Assembly (NCBI GenBank): GCA_910574455.1
Contig: CAJSYZ010000003.1
Coordinates: forward strand, 1,054,001-1,118,000
Reading direction: 5' to 3'
Source of the DNA: Trichaptum fuscoviolaceum
Lineage: Eukaryota > Basidiomycota > Agaricomycetes > Hymenochaetales > Trichaptaceae
DNA: 64,000 nt
Shown: positions 34,892 through 46,518 of the stretch, in pieces
Layout: every line of letters begins with the position of its first letter
Position numbering within the stretch: position 1 is the stretch's first letter
Translations under genes and position numbers: made by a program
Notes under the pieces: generated by a model
What the model saw: the letters and a program-made list of their open reading frames with translations, nothing else
The model's database searches: none
What the model was told of the DNA's origin: nothing

Positions 34892-35819
34892 GATTCTCCA
34901 TCTTTTATTTTATGAAGATGCAAGTGTTTCTTGACAACTTGAAGTTGTCAGAGACAAGAACGAAGCATGAAAATTTGTGTATGGGACACGCGGGCTGGAT
35001 TGAAATGTTGGTAATGCAAGTATTACTATAAGCAACTGCTTATATCCATGTACAATAATCATATTACATTTGATCGTCGAGGACTTGCATGACTCGCACT
35101 GGCATTAGATTCACAGGCTGACGCATTGCTTGAGATCTTCTGGCTTAGAAGTTATTCGAACCAAACTTTAAGCGCGTCTACGCATAATGTGGAGATAGTA
35201 TGTCACGGTCGCACATCTAGTGTCGCACAGTTTTTGTAAACACATGAAATGCAACTTGCATCATGGTTCTGAGGCATGATCATAACTCCCCGTGGATCTG
35301 GACGAACAGTATCGCATGACTATTCCATCTCCCCGACCAACCAATCTCATCTTACATTCGCTTGTGGCAGTTCTGGATTCATTGTATCCATCAAGCAACA
35401 CAAGCACGATGATGCCTGACGAGCCATGAAGAGCTATAGGAAGGGTACAAAATACTGCGGCCAGTAGTAGAGAAATATAGCGAGATAACCGAGAGTTCAG
35501 AGCACTATGTAGTAGCAGCAGGAGCACACTAACTAATTCAAAGTCTCTGGGCTATATCTTTGATATCCATAGTTCTCTACTGCTTGATGCAGTCAGCTGC
35601 ATTAAGATCACTATATATTATCTTTTTCCTCTTCAATTTTGCTTCGTATAACGAACTCAGGGAAAACGAACTTGAACATTGGTAGTAAATTGAGTCTAGT
35701 ACTAGTATGATTATGTAATTCACGAGGTTTGTATATGAAACGAAATTTTCCGGGCTTCACAATTTGGAGGTTAACTCCCGCCCACCACTACGCCCTCTTC
35801 ATTTTCAGCTACGATACAG
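34892..35819. other. Intergenic, IMP dehydrogenase promoter side
   Basis: An 11-bp word AACTTGAAGTT sits in the palindrome-like GACAACTTGAAGTTGTC at 34934-34949. No gene is supported. A hydrophobic minus-strand frame at 35261-35527 begins at GTG and is not called. Confidence 0.5.
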
Positions 35820-37795
35820 ATGTCTTCTAAGGCCTACCTTGACCCATCAACCGCTCTTGAGCAGCTCAAAACGTACCAGCATTCTGATGGTTTAGACGTC
35901 GCAGAGCTCATGAACTCGAAGGTTCATGGAGGTCTCACATACAATGACTTCCTCATGCTTCCAGGCAAGATTGATTTTGCTGCCCAGGAGGTCGTAACGG
36001 AGACGAAGATTACGAGGAATGTGGTCTTGAAGACTCCATTCATGAGTAGTCCGATGGACACGGTGACGGAGAGTGAGATGGCCATTGCTATGGCGGTGAG
36101 TCAGCGATATGCCGCCTGAGCCCATATAGTCAGCTAATGCATTCTGTTTTCTATGCAAGCTTCTGGGTGGTGTGGGCGTTATCCACCACAATCAGCCTGC
36201 AGCTGCGCAAGCAGCCATGGTCCGAGCCGTGAAGCGACATGAAAACGGGTTTATCACCGACCCTGTTGTTTTGTCTCCGAATCACCGCGTGGAGGATGTG
36301 CTTGACGTAAAAGAGCGTCTGGGTTTCGGTGGCATTCCTATCACTGGTTCGTGCCGTATTCTGCTAACTTCATCTTATGATGATACATTTTTATAACCTT
36401 CGTTCTACCGAACAACGCATTTATTGCGTGATAAGTGGATACTCCTTTATACGTTTACTCTGATCATTCTTCACCTGTTCTTCCTTGAATTAGACTAATA
36501 TTCAACGGATAGAAACCGGTGCTTTGGGCGGAAAGCTCGTCGGCATTGTGACGAATAGGGACATCCAGTTTCGTTCCCCTGCAACACGCCTCGCAGATGT
36601 CATGACCACGTCTCTTGTCACGGCATCCGAGGGCGTCACCCTCGCTGAAGCGAATGACATTCTTCGTGACTCCAAGAAGGGCAAGCTTCCTATCGTTGAC
36701 TCCCAAGGTCGCCTCACCTCGCTCCTGGCGCGCTCGGACTTGTTGAAGAACCAGACTTATCCGCTTGCGAGCAAGCTTCCGGAGAGTAAACAGTTGTACG
36801 CAGCTGCGGCGATTGGAACTCGGCCTGCTGACCGCGATCGTCTCGCGCTGCTTGTTGAAGCTGGTCTCGATATTGTTATCCTGGATTCGTCCCAGGGCAA
36901 TTCGATCTTCCAGATTGAAATGGTCCGCTGGATAAAACAAACCTACCCGAAATTAGAGGTTATCGCTGGTAATGTAGTTACGCGAGAACAGGCCGCTGAG
37001 TTGATTGCGGCGGGTGCTGATGGACTCCGCGTCGGAATGGGTTCCGGAAGTATTTGCATTACTCAGGAGGTTATGGCCGTAGGGCGCCCACAGGCGACCG
37101 CGGTTTACAACGTTGCGGAGTTCTCGAACAAGTTTGGCGTCCCTGTGATTGCAGATGGTGGTATTGGGAATGTCGGCCACGTCGTGAAGGCTTTGGCCTT
37201 AGGAGCTGGCGCTGTGATGATGGGTGGTTTGCTTGCGGGTACAACTGAGGCACCTGGCGAGTACTTCTATCACGAAGGAAAGCGTGTCAAGGCGTACCGC
37301 GGTATGGGTAGCATTGTGGGTGCTTTTCTCATTCGTTTTGGATATGCATAGTAATTGTCTTTGTAGGAAGCGATGGAACAGGGCAAACCGATTCCGCCCT
37401 CAGCCATCAACGGGAAGGGGAAGCAGTCGAACGGAGCTGGTTCGAAAACCGTGACGATGCATGAGAATGCTGCGACCTCGCGTTACTTCAGCGAAGCATC
37501 GGCTGTGAAGGTCGCACAGGGTGTGTCGGGTGATGTGCAGGATAAGGGCTCAGTGAAACAATTCCTGCCTTATCTGCATGCGGGTGTCCAGCACTCGCTT
37601 CAAGACATTGGAGCTCGGAATGTGAAGGAGCTTCAGGACGGTGTGCGTGCTGGAAAGGTTCGCTTCGAGTTGCGGACGGCCAGCGCCCAAGTAGAGGGCG
37701 GTGTACATGGATTGAACTCGTAAGCCTCCTTTCGTCCTGTTCTTCATCATCCACCTGATTATTTCTTTAGTTATACGAAACGCTTGTATGCTTAG
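35820..37795 (+). CDS. Inosine-5'-monophosphate dehydrogenase
   Basis: Five exons (35820..36095, 36160..36346, 36513..37315, 37367..37719, 37771..37795) encode 547 aa. The enzyme oxidises IMP to XMP with NAD+, the rate-limiting step of guanine nucleotide synthesis, in the cytosol. Visible: N-terminal [10 protein letters not shown] and SPMDTVTES; paired CBS domains from about residue 120 to 245 ([22 protein letters not shown]); DSSQGNS; the NAD/IMP loop [12 protein letters not shown] with catalytic Cys336; [13 protein letters not shown]; and AYRGMGSI before the flap region. The last exon is 25 nt and adds the conserved YTKRLYA tail. Length and motif order match fungal IMPDH closely, and no residue looks altered. 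A 166-nt second intron is the longest. Confidence 0.97.
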
Positions 37796-38205
37796 GTTCG
37801 TTAATGTGTGAGTATAACTTTGTTGCTAGGGATTGTATACTAGGCATTATGATTTGAATAAATGCATTCTTTGTGTTTAGACTCTGCAAGAAAGCATCAT
37901 GAATTGTAAGCATTCAAGGTTGTTTTGCGCTGGCCATAGATTGTGATCAATTTCACTTCGTTGAGACTTCGACTCTTCCTTACATATGCTTCAAACCTCT
38001 GAGCCACGTATTCTACGATTTAAGAGTTGGTACATAGTGTTTCCTTTCAAGAGTACAACTTGAGACTGATTGCGCAATCAAGTGTATTAGAACAAAAAGA
38101 ACAGAGATGCCGAGTGATATCAAGATTACATGATTGGAAGAGTAGCAATATATAACTTTTAGTCCGAGTGAGTGACGATGTATAGTGTATTACAGATGTA
38201 TAGTA
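37796..38205. other. Intergenic
   Basis: AT-rich 3' flank of IMP dehydrogenase and 3' flank of the minus-strand pseudogene. Nothing else is seen. Confidence 0.6.
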
Positions 38206-38560
38206 TCAAGCTCGACAACGAACATGTTTCTTCCCCCATCTAGGCTCATCTGCATCCAGATACCATGCAGGAAGTTCAGGTGCGGCCAGGAATTCTTTCA
38301 ACTTTTGAACGTCTTCCATGGTAGGGCAGCGAGCGGCGGACCCTGGTCCCTGGATAGTTGGTACATAAGCTGAGTAACCAGTAACACGATTTGCTTTTCC
38401 GCATGCTCGGGAGCTGGTAGATCATCCCAAATCTCAGCTTGATTGTTTTTGCACCACAATTGTCGCTAACATAGTCGAGCACACGTTGGGTCTCGAATGG
38501 TAATCCATTCTCCTCCGCGTATGCCTTTACCCAATCGTCTGTAACAGGAATCCATACCCG
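38206..38560 (-). pseudogene. Frameshifted copy of the small protein family at 62.3 kb
   Basis: Read in three successive frames, the minus strand gives text parallel to the intact protein at 62306-62839: VTDDWVKAYAEENGLPF (compare SWVEIYAEENDLLAY), then a middle segment in a second frame (DDLPAPEHAEKQIVLL), then EDVQKLKEFL and WYLDADEPRW ending in a stop (compare AEIERLKRFL and WYLDAKEFLW). At least two frameshifts separate these blocks and no intron of plausible size bridges them. The 5' part is not identifiable. A dead paralogue is the simplest reading. Confidence 0.6.
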
Positions 38561-39154
38561 TAAGATACTATGGAAGCTCTTTATACTTTCCTGAACCCCG
38601 GCGTTAAGGTAGTACCAGAGAGGTTGCTCTACTCGTCCTCCCGGTCAACGCGTCTAGGCACTCGGAGTAGTTTCAGGGAATTGCTACGGCTCTTTGATCT
38701 TTTCATCGTAGGCTTTGAAGCACATGCATCCGGAAGTCTTCCGGAATTTCATTGATCTCATCGTCGTCTGAAACAAACCCCTGCTATGTCATCCAGACCA
38801 GAGAAGGACAGAGTAGGGGCCAGTAAGCCGTAGTTTGCTTCATCATGGCGTACGTTGACGGCGTCAAGCCGTCAGTGGCTGGCCGGACCATCGCCATCGA
38901 CAACTGGTATCGTACGGGTTTAAACCCTCCTGATGAAGCCATTTGCTTTGCTTGTCGACCATTTACTGTATAAGCGTGGAGGAAAATTAATCCCCACAGT
39001 TGCGGAGATAGTCGTGATTCTTTGACTGATAGAGTGTAAGTCCTAGACATAAATTTTCATTCCCTTATGTATTATAATAAGATACATCAGCAGTTATAGA
39101 CAGACGAATAAAGATACGTGCGTACACGAGAATCTGTATGTACAAGAAGTGAGC

Positions 39155-41171
39155 TCAGTCTACTTCTTCCAATTCTCCGAAGAAAATGGTTGATGCTTCA
39201 TCTGCACTCCTTGACTCGGACGGAGAATCTGCACGTGTTTGTTGTAGAACATGTCTTCTATGGTTCCTCACAAATTTGGAGGCATATTCCAAAGCTTCGC
39301 AGATATAATGTTTGCTTGGTCGATCAATGAGCCTAAGAATCGGTTTAGCTCATTGGTCAAGAGTGGAATGACTGTTAACTCACCTTCCATTCATCTCCTC
39401 AACGAGGTCTTCCGCCTGTAAGAAGGGCATGACTTCCAAAACCTCGTCATATACTTGACTTAACATGCCATGGCCATCTCTAATGCCCTCAGCCATTTCA
39501 ACCCAACCCTTCAAGCGCTTCTTCAAGTCCGGGCAGAGCTGCTCCTTTAAGTCAGCTAGTTCCTGATCGTCTAAAGCTAGGTTGAACAGCGACTCCGTAT
39601 CGTCTGGCTGGAATCCAGGGACGGGAAAACCCATCATCATGGCAGCGAACGCCATCGGGTTGTTTGGCCCTGGCGTCACAGCCGTCTCGACCCACCGCTC
39701 GATTTGCTCCTGGCGTCCAGGCGATCCGCGTCGTGTCTCCACTATTCGCGCTATTGCTTCTCGTTGTGCAGGAGCGTCCATGCGCTCGAAGAGGGGTAAG
39801 ATGGCGTGATGAATAGTGCGTATGGTGTCAATGAGCTCCCTCCGTGTGTACTCGAGCGCACTGAGGCGGTGGTCTGATTCCTGCGACAGTGCCTTCACGG
39901 CTTTCTCGAGCGGTTGAAACTCCTGAGGCCCGAGCAGATAATAATGCGAATTTAGCAATGCCGCGATTTCGTCTGGCTTTTCGTCATCAGCGTACACTTC
40001 TAGAGCTGTGGCAAGGGAAGTGCCTGAAGTCGTAGCAATCGAAGAGAGTGTCTCATCCAGATCATGTAAAGAGCTATCATCAGGAGTCATGGACACAAGA
40101 CAGGTGAAGAGTCTGGTCGAAGGAGACATTTTGAAGATAGTGTGCAAGCGATCGAATACCAGTCTTCGGAGCTTTTGGGACCGCTTCGTCAATTTGTAGC
40201 CCCAATGTTCGGAATGCAAGCAATCGTCCAAATCGTCCAAATCGTCGTCGGAGATCAAGTCGTCGCCCTTGCCACCGTATGCGACACAGGCGGCGGTCGC
40301 CTTCCGTTCTTTAGCATGCTCACCATCTGTAGGAGGAGATGTGAGTACGTTTTTGAGATGCTGTGATAGCAACGCACATGTCTTCCCACCACAGATGACG
40401 CGCTCAAGTCCTTCCCAGCCAACGAGGTCGTCGATGTCTACCAAGAGATCGGGCACCAAGTGGACGCATGTTTTGTCTTTCGATGCGAGCAAGGAGACTA
40501 GAACTTCCCGCCAGACCCAAAATACCGCACTCTCTACATTCTTCATGCCAACTTCCTCAAAAGCCTTGACGATATAGCCATGCTGGTCTTTAATCACGAC
40601 TGGAATGTCAATAGTATCGAATATGCAGTGGCAACTGTTATGGGCTCAGCTGAAGTTCAAACTACAGAGGCACGGCTACTCACCTTCCCTTCATACTCTG
40701 AATATGGTCAATAACGCCAATGCTGAAGACCAGGCACGAGTGCATCTTCACAAAGTCCAAACCGAACTCGAACGCAGTCGTCCAAACATCATTCAGCCAC
40801 GAAGAGACACTTTCGATAGCTTCGTACATAATTGAATCGAAGTGTGCGTGACTGGTTTCCGGCCTGGACTTGACTAACCTCATCAAATCGTCCAACAGAT
40901 TGTTTACTTCAACCTTCTTCATGCCGAGGTCAATATTCGGGAGCGTACGGTAACGACCCGTAGTCTTTCGCGCTCTGAGAAGAATGCCTTCTGCTTCTGA
41001 TTTCGAGACTCTGTCAAGGAGAGGTACGAGAGTTTCACGGACAATCTGACGCTGCACACTGATGGGTTCATTGTCGAGTATACGTTGAAACCTGGTAAAC
41101 GAGATGACATTCAGCTGTGGCAAACTCCATACACGACGGGCGTACCTCTTACTTGGTTTGCTGAGCGACAT
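39155..41171 (-). CDS. Conserved-looking helical protein of unknown function, 620 aa
   Basis: Four exons on the minus strand (41146..41171, 40684..41091, 39384..40634, 39155..39332) give 620 aa. The introns are 54, 49 and 51 nt. The 54-nt first intron is in frame, so a retained form is also open; it is called an intron because of GTACGC..CCAG and size. The second and third exon junctions share the same AAG-GTGAGT donor context. The protein is mostly predicted helix with acidic patches (DDDLDDLDDCL) and a QxxIxRWVET segment, with no signal peptide or membrane span. It could be a HEAT/ARM-type scaffold, but I recognise no family. The ATG at 41171 follows upstream stops in all frames. Confidence 0.75.
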
Positions 41172-41935
41172 TAGCCTCACTATCTTACCAATGAAATCCA
41201 ATCAGGCTCGTAATAGAACAATCTGTGTATGCAGTTGGCGGGACACTGGCGGAGTGTAATACTGCAATAGAAACCTGTTATTACACGCCAGAAACATAGT
41301 ATGCATCATAGAAGAATGGCTTACAGATGTACTGTCGTTCACGGTTGAGTATAACTTGAGATGCAAAGTCGTCGATGGTGGTAGATACCAGAGCGTGTAA
41401 GCCGTTATGGCTAACTTGAAGTTGCAATTATAAGTTGACGCGATTGGGACGCGTTCACTGACGAACAAAAGTAACTTCAAGCTCAGCTTACAAGGCAACA
41501 CCGATTCTGCATTCTACTTCATTCCATTTCATGGCTCTCGACATTCATATAACATTCTACAGAGATGTCTACCTTGTTATAGCCATGTCAACACTCGTAG
41601 GTTCAGAATGCCTTGGGGCTCGCCAGCCGAGCCGACGTCCCAACAATCCTAAACTCGCAAGCTAGTGCACGAAACGACTGGTTTGCGAATCAACGACCGT
41701 CGTAGCAGCTACCAAAGGAACACCCTGTCTATTGTCTAGTCAGCTAGCAACGTCGTAGGAGTAACCTTACTTAACGCTTGGTCGTCACTTTGGTGCTGAG
41801 TATCTGCCTGCAGATTGTGCTCGGCCAAAGCGCTTCGTCGTGCTCATCTCATCTTTGGCGGCCACTTTGACGCCGCCCACCATGCATCTTGGATTGCAAT
41901 AATGACTTCAAATACCGCCTCGAGAAACTGGGGCG
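41172..41935. other. Divergent intergenic region
   Basis: Lies between the minus-strand 620-aa gene and the F-box gene. It contains TAACTTGAAGTTGCA at 41412-41426, of which the same 15 bases also occur at 20407-20421. No gene is seen. Confidence 0.55.
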
Positions 41936-43459
41936 ATGGATCAAGCTCTCTCAGTCGAACTGTTCTCGTTTTCGAAGATGCCCGTCATCAACAACCTCTC
42001 CCCCGAAATTCTCTCCTATATATTCACCTTTTGCGTGGATAAGGTGGACGGTCATTTCATTATCCCGAGCCCTAAAACAGCCCCACTTCTGCTGATACAA
42101 ATTTGTCGCTACTGGACTCAGGTTGCTGTAGGTACCTCTGAGCTCTGGAAATCCATCTCGCTCCATCGGCATGCACGCTTTCCATATGGCTACAATTTCG
42201 TGCGCGACGGTGAACGACTTGCGGATTGGATCGGACGGGCGAGCATTCGCAACGTAGCTGTTGATCTTAGTTACGATCAACTGAGCAGATTCAAGGACAT
42301 TCTTATGTGGAACGACTTGATCGTCATAGTGCTCGCGCTGTTGCACCCAGACATCAAGTGCGACCGCTTGCACCTGGACCTCCCGGATGATTGCATGGAG
42401 AAGGTCTTTTGGAAGCTCGATGCGTCCGACCTTACCTGTGCGAACACGCGCGCTCTGTCTCTCAAGAGCTCCAAGGTCAAGTTCTGCAGGATGCGTTATC
42501 GTCGTTGGTATGATTTTGGCAACCCTAACTTGAATGTGGACGCTTCGAGGCCATATCAGATGGACTTCAACCTTGAAAAATTCCCGGCGCTTGAGGAGCT
42601 CACCATTAGCTTCCCCGCTCCATACACTATTTACAACACCACCCTCCAGCTGACGAAGCTCGACATTGTCTTATACTACTGGAAAACATTCGAGAGTTGT
42701 GTCGATTTGATGCCGAACTTGGTCGAAGTGAAGGTTACCCTCAACGTTGATCTGGCGATGGACACACCTCTTACGGGCGACTCGCCTTTAGAGGCAACAA
42801 ACGTGCGGAAACTCGAGATTTGTAGCGAATTCGATGGACAGGTTGGCTCAGAAGGCTTTCGCTCCTTCTTCCTCGCATTCCGCTTCCCTCAGCTGCACAC
42901 TTTCGCGGTGCGATATGGCAAAGTGCCTCATTCGGAGGACGGAGTTTCGTCCATAGCTTTACCCCTCACCGGCTTCGTCGCAAACCACGGGACGATAGAG
43001 AACTTCGCGCTGGTCAACTTTCCCATCCCCGAGTTGGAAATTGAAAGGTTCACGAACTTATTCTCGCTCATACCCAGGGTCAAGCATATCGAACTCCGCA
43101 ACGAAGCAAAAAACATCCTCCCTTGCATTGGTAGTGCACTCTACTGGTCAGAGCGTCGTCCCATTTGCCCGGAACTTTGCTCTCTAAAGATCCACTCGAA
43201 TATCCGACACGAGCGAGAGCGGGAAAGAAGCATCACACTCCTTGCCCAGATGCTTATCTCCCGTCGACCAGAAGAGCCTAGCTCTTGTGGTGGCAAATCC
43301 GCAAAGAAATCGAAATTAATCCATCGTTTGGATCACTTGCAACTAAGTAGGCATCTCGTGGATTCTCTGGAAAGGACTGTGTACGGAAACGCGTTGAAGG
43401 AAAACGGTCTAAAGATTTCAACCATACGATGGCCTGAGGCAAGGCTGACAAACTACTAG
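41936..43459 (+). CDS. F-box protein, single exon
   Basis: A 507-aa protein without introns. Residues from about 16 to 60 read as a typical basidiomycete F-box: INNLSPEILSYIFTFC, then LLLIQICRYWTQVAVGTSELWKSI. The remainder is leucine-rich and irregular, like the degenerate repeats of Agaricomycete F-box proteins. F-box proteins bind Skp1 and recruit substrates to SCF ubiquitin ligases; the substrate here is unknown. These fungi carry large expanded families of such genes, often intronless, and this looks like one of them. Start at MDQALSVEL; an internal ATG at residue 15 (MPVINN) is an alternative. Confidence 0.85.
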   Translation: MDQALSVELFSFSKMPVINNLSPEILSYIFTFCVDKVDGHFIIPSPKTAPLLLIQICRYWTQVAVGTSELWKSISLHRHARFPYGYNFVRDGERLADWIGRASIRNVAVDLSYDQLSRFKDILMWNDLIVIVLALLHPDIKCDRLHLDLPDDCMEKVFWKLDASDLTCANTRALSLKSSKVKFCRMRYRRWYDFGNPNLNVDASRPYQMDFNLEKFPALEELTISFPAPYTIYNTTLQLTKLDIVLYYWKTFESCVDLMPNLVEVKVTLNVDLAMDTPLTGDSPLEATNVRKLEICSEFDGQVGSEGFRSFFLAFRFPQLHTFAVRYGKVPHSEDGVSSIALPLTGFVANHGTIENFALVNFPIPELEIERFTNLFSLIPRVKHIELRNEAKNILPCIGSALYWSERRPICPELCSLKIHSNIRHERERERSITLLAQMLISRRPEEPSSCGGKSAKKSKLIHRLDHLQLSRHLVDSLERTVYGNALKENGLKISTIRWPEARLTNY

Positions 43460-43538
43460 TAGGAGGTCTAGTACTTTATATGCTTGTATATCAGTATGTT
43501 ATGTATATGCTTGCTATGCCTACTATAATATGATGAAT

Positions 43539-44937
43539 TTACACGCGAATAAGTTGAAGCTTGTTGTCCCAACTGCAAGTCGCCAATAACCCCTCCTCGA
43601 ACAGTGACCATCCACAGCCTACAACGAATTCCGTATGAGCATCGTGGATATACGTCAAATGGGGTCGACCCGGAGGTGGATTAGTCGTCCATCTGAAGAT
43701 AAATCAGCTTAAGATCTGAACATTCAGAAATAACTTACACCCGGCAAGTCATATCATAGCTTGCGCTTGCAAGCACATCCGGCCGGTGGGGGCTCCACTG
43801 CACTTTTCGAACGGCGTACTCATGCCCAAGGAGCTCTACCTCGCATACTCCCCCAACAACTGGTCCCTCCTCCGCACCTGGTTTGATCATCCGACAATCC
43901 CAAACACGTATCCGCTTGTCTGTTCCCGCCGCAGCGAGGACGAACGGACGGTACTTGTTCCAGTCAATGCTAAGGATTTCACCGCCAGTAGGCGGGACAA
44001 GGAGAGCTGGGGCGGCTACGGGCGCGGTGAAGGAAGTGGGGGCACTAGTAAGGAAAGCAGGTGAGCGAAGGTCGAAGATTTTGACTGTCCCGTCGCTAGA
44101 GCAGGTTGCAATGACATCGGGTTGGTGAGGCGAGTAAAGTGCCTGGTATACGCAGTTTTGGTGCGCTTGAAGGGTCGTCACTGAGTGAAGACGATCAGGG
44201 GTCCACTGGTAATTAGAAGGTGAGTCCACAACGTTCAAATTTGTTCGGGCAGAAAAAAGTGTCTGTTTCATTGATCGAGTTCGCAAGTGGTGTTCCAGAT
44301 AGAACGAGGTGCAGGGGTAAGCTCTCGTTTCCTAGTTTCTGCACCGATATAGTCGAGTGCAAAGTCCTTTTAGCGGCTTTATGCAGATATATCTCGATAA
44401 ATTGAGAATTTACAGATACGCCCGGGATGAAAGAGAAAGAATTCAGGAAAACTAGCTCACCACTTTGACAGTCCCATCCCAAGACGACGAACAGAACGAA
44501 TCCTTCTTTATATTCGACCAGTCGACTGAAAATGCCTCTCTCGAGTGCTCTTGCCATGCTCGGATAGGCAGATCCTAAGAAGCCTTCTTCACTTTCCCGC
44601 CAAAACGCAATGCAAAGAGCAATCACGGACGAACATTGAGCGAGACGTCCCACAGCCGCAGTGACCCGTCCCCCGATGCGCTCACAAGCTGGTTTTCATG
44701 CACTTCTGACCATGCAACATCGTACAGACCATCCTGTGTTGGATAAAACTTGTCAAGGTTAAGAGCTGGCGCAGGTCCCGGGCCGGGACCTAAGGAAACC
44801 ACATTCAATCGACCGTTTCCTACAAGCCCGTAGTTTGCAGCGGACGCGACAGCAAGTCTGTTGTTGATAAATGGCGACCAAGAGACAGAATAGTGAGCAA
44901 AGCCGGGAGTTTGAAGTGTGGAAGGTGGTGGGTTCAT
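43539..44937 (-). CDS. PEX7: Peroxisomal targeting signal 2 receptor (PEX7), WD40 protein
   Basis: Four exons (44635..44937, 44461..44574, 43739..44205, 43539..43692) encode 345 aa. PEX7 binds PTS2 cargo in the cytosol and carries it to the peroxisome import machinery. The N-terminus shows GFAHYSVSWSPF, AANYGLVGNGRL and TQDGLYDVAWSEVHENQL, signature text of PEX7, followed by WD repeats (SGDGSLRLWD, SSWDGTVKVW, CSSDGTVKIFD, GTDKRIRVWD, ASYDMTCRVW, CSWDNKLQL). Length matches the family. A 255-nt third-from-last intron is unusually long for this genome, but the flanking exons align without a gap. It is divergent from the sirtuin gene, with 81 bp between ATGs. Confidence 0.95.
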
Positions 44938-45018
44938 CGTCGACGAAAGTCAAGAACGGTGCTCACCGGACAAGACGATGAGGGAAGTCGACCCTGCAAC
45001 ACCTCTTATTCACATGCC
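44938..45018. promoter_or_regulatory. Bidirectional promoter between PEX7 and the sirtuin gene
   Basis: Only 81 bp separate the two divergent start codons, so the 5' UTRs and promoters must overlap each other or the coding regions. No TATA box is seen. The segment contains GTCGACGA and GGACAAGACGATGAGG. Confidence 0.7.
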
Positions 45019-46518
45019 ATGCGCATTACTGTCCCCACCATTCCTCAGTATCTTCTTACATCGACATCGACACGACCGACGCTGTCAAAGGCTACTGCAA
45101 TTGATAGAATAGCGACGTTTCTGGATGGGGGAAATACTACGATAATTACAGGCGCGGGTGTTTCAGTGGACTCGGGAATAAGAGCGTATCGAGGCAAAGA
45201 TGGACGATATATGAATCCTAATTACAAGTGCGTTCAAGTCTTTGTGTAGGTTCCACACTAACCTTGATGTTATGAAGGCCTATTCTCGTGGGTAGAAGCG
45301 CGTCAGGAGAGATAAAAACTTTGCTGAAATTTATGGCTATAGTACCACGAGTTAGTGGACGAGACGGCCAAGGGACGTGCGTTTCGACAACGATATTGGT
45401 GCGTTCATACTCTGTAGATACGACAGCTAGAGAAAAGTAACACCCAGGTTTCAGGCTTCGCTCATATCTAGGCTACCCTCCGGTACGGGATGCGCAACCT
45501 AACACGACCCATTATGCCATTGCTGCATTACAATACACATCTCATTGCACGAGGTTGATCACTCAGAACGTTGATGGCTTGCACATCAAAGCTCTTTCGG
45601 GCATCTGGCCTCAATCTAAGATTTCATCTCGCGTATTAGAGCTGCACGGAACTTTGCATGTAAGTTCAGAGCAATATTTATCTTCTTGGTTGACAATTCG
45701 TTTTAGAAAGTGAGCTGCAAACATGGGCATGTTGTAGACAGGAACACCTTTCAGGACTGGCTGTCTGTTGCGAATCCGACATGGGCAGATTATGTTGAAA
45801 ATTTGGAGATGACTGGACAAAAGCTCAGGACGAATCCAGATGGAGACGTTGCAATAGAGGGTGCAAACTATGACGAGTTCGTGGTTCCTGATTGTCCAGA
45901 TTGCACATTGGAGCATAAGCACAACAATGTGGTGAGTGATTAGGCACTTTCCGCTTGTATTTTGTTGAAAGATTGTGTAGCATAAACCACACTTGATCTT
46001 CTTCGGAGAATCAATCTCACAATCGGTCAGAGATCGCTCGTGAGTCTTACGGATGATGTAACACGGATTACCAGCGCATTAACGCAATCTCTAGCTACGG
46101 TGATGTCGAACTTGCAGACCGTGTTCTCATCATCGGAACCACTCTCGCGACTTTTTCTGCCTTTAGGTATGCGGCTTCATCATCTCATATTAAAGCACTC
46201 ACCAGGCGCGTAGATTGCTGAAACACGCTCTTGAGCTCAAGAAGCCTGTCCTCATGCTGAACGTCGGGCCCACGCGTGCAGACACACTTGACCCTCCCAT
46301 AGAGAAGATTGAAATACCCAGTGGTGATGTTTTACGGGAGGTTGTCAGAGCATTGGTGTGAGTCTTCCTGTCTATAATTTATGATCTTTGGGCTAAAGGA
46401 GCTGTATAGCAGTTCTAGTGCATCTGATAACCCGGTAGTCGCGAGGTTATTGACGAGCGGGATTGTGAAGCCTCCCGCGGACGACGACGACGATAGAGCT
46501 CCACGCGCAGCTGGATGA
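45019..46518 (+). CDS. NAD-dependent protein deacylase, class II (SIRT4-like) sirtuin
   Basis: Nine exons (45019..45227, 45278..45287, 45343..45398, 45455..45659, 45707..45931, 45981..46039, 46095..46166, 46214..46357, 46410..46518) encode 362 aa. The second exon is only 10 nt but is needed to give YKPIL-YHELV. Motifs: NAD-binding [16 protein letters not shown] (residues 44-59), TQNVDGLH (128-135), catalytic His156 in LELHGTL, FFGESI, and [13 protein letters not shown]. Zinc ligands: Cys164, then KHGH in place of the second cysteine, and Cys223/Cys226 (PDCPDC). Human SIRT4 is mitochondrial with deacylase and ADP-ribosyl activities; the hydroxylated basic N-terminus here could be a mitochondrial signal. 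An acidic Asp run lies close to the C-terminus. Splice choices for exons 2 and 7 rest on family alignment. Confidence 0.88.
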
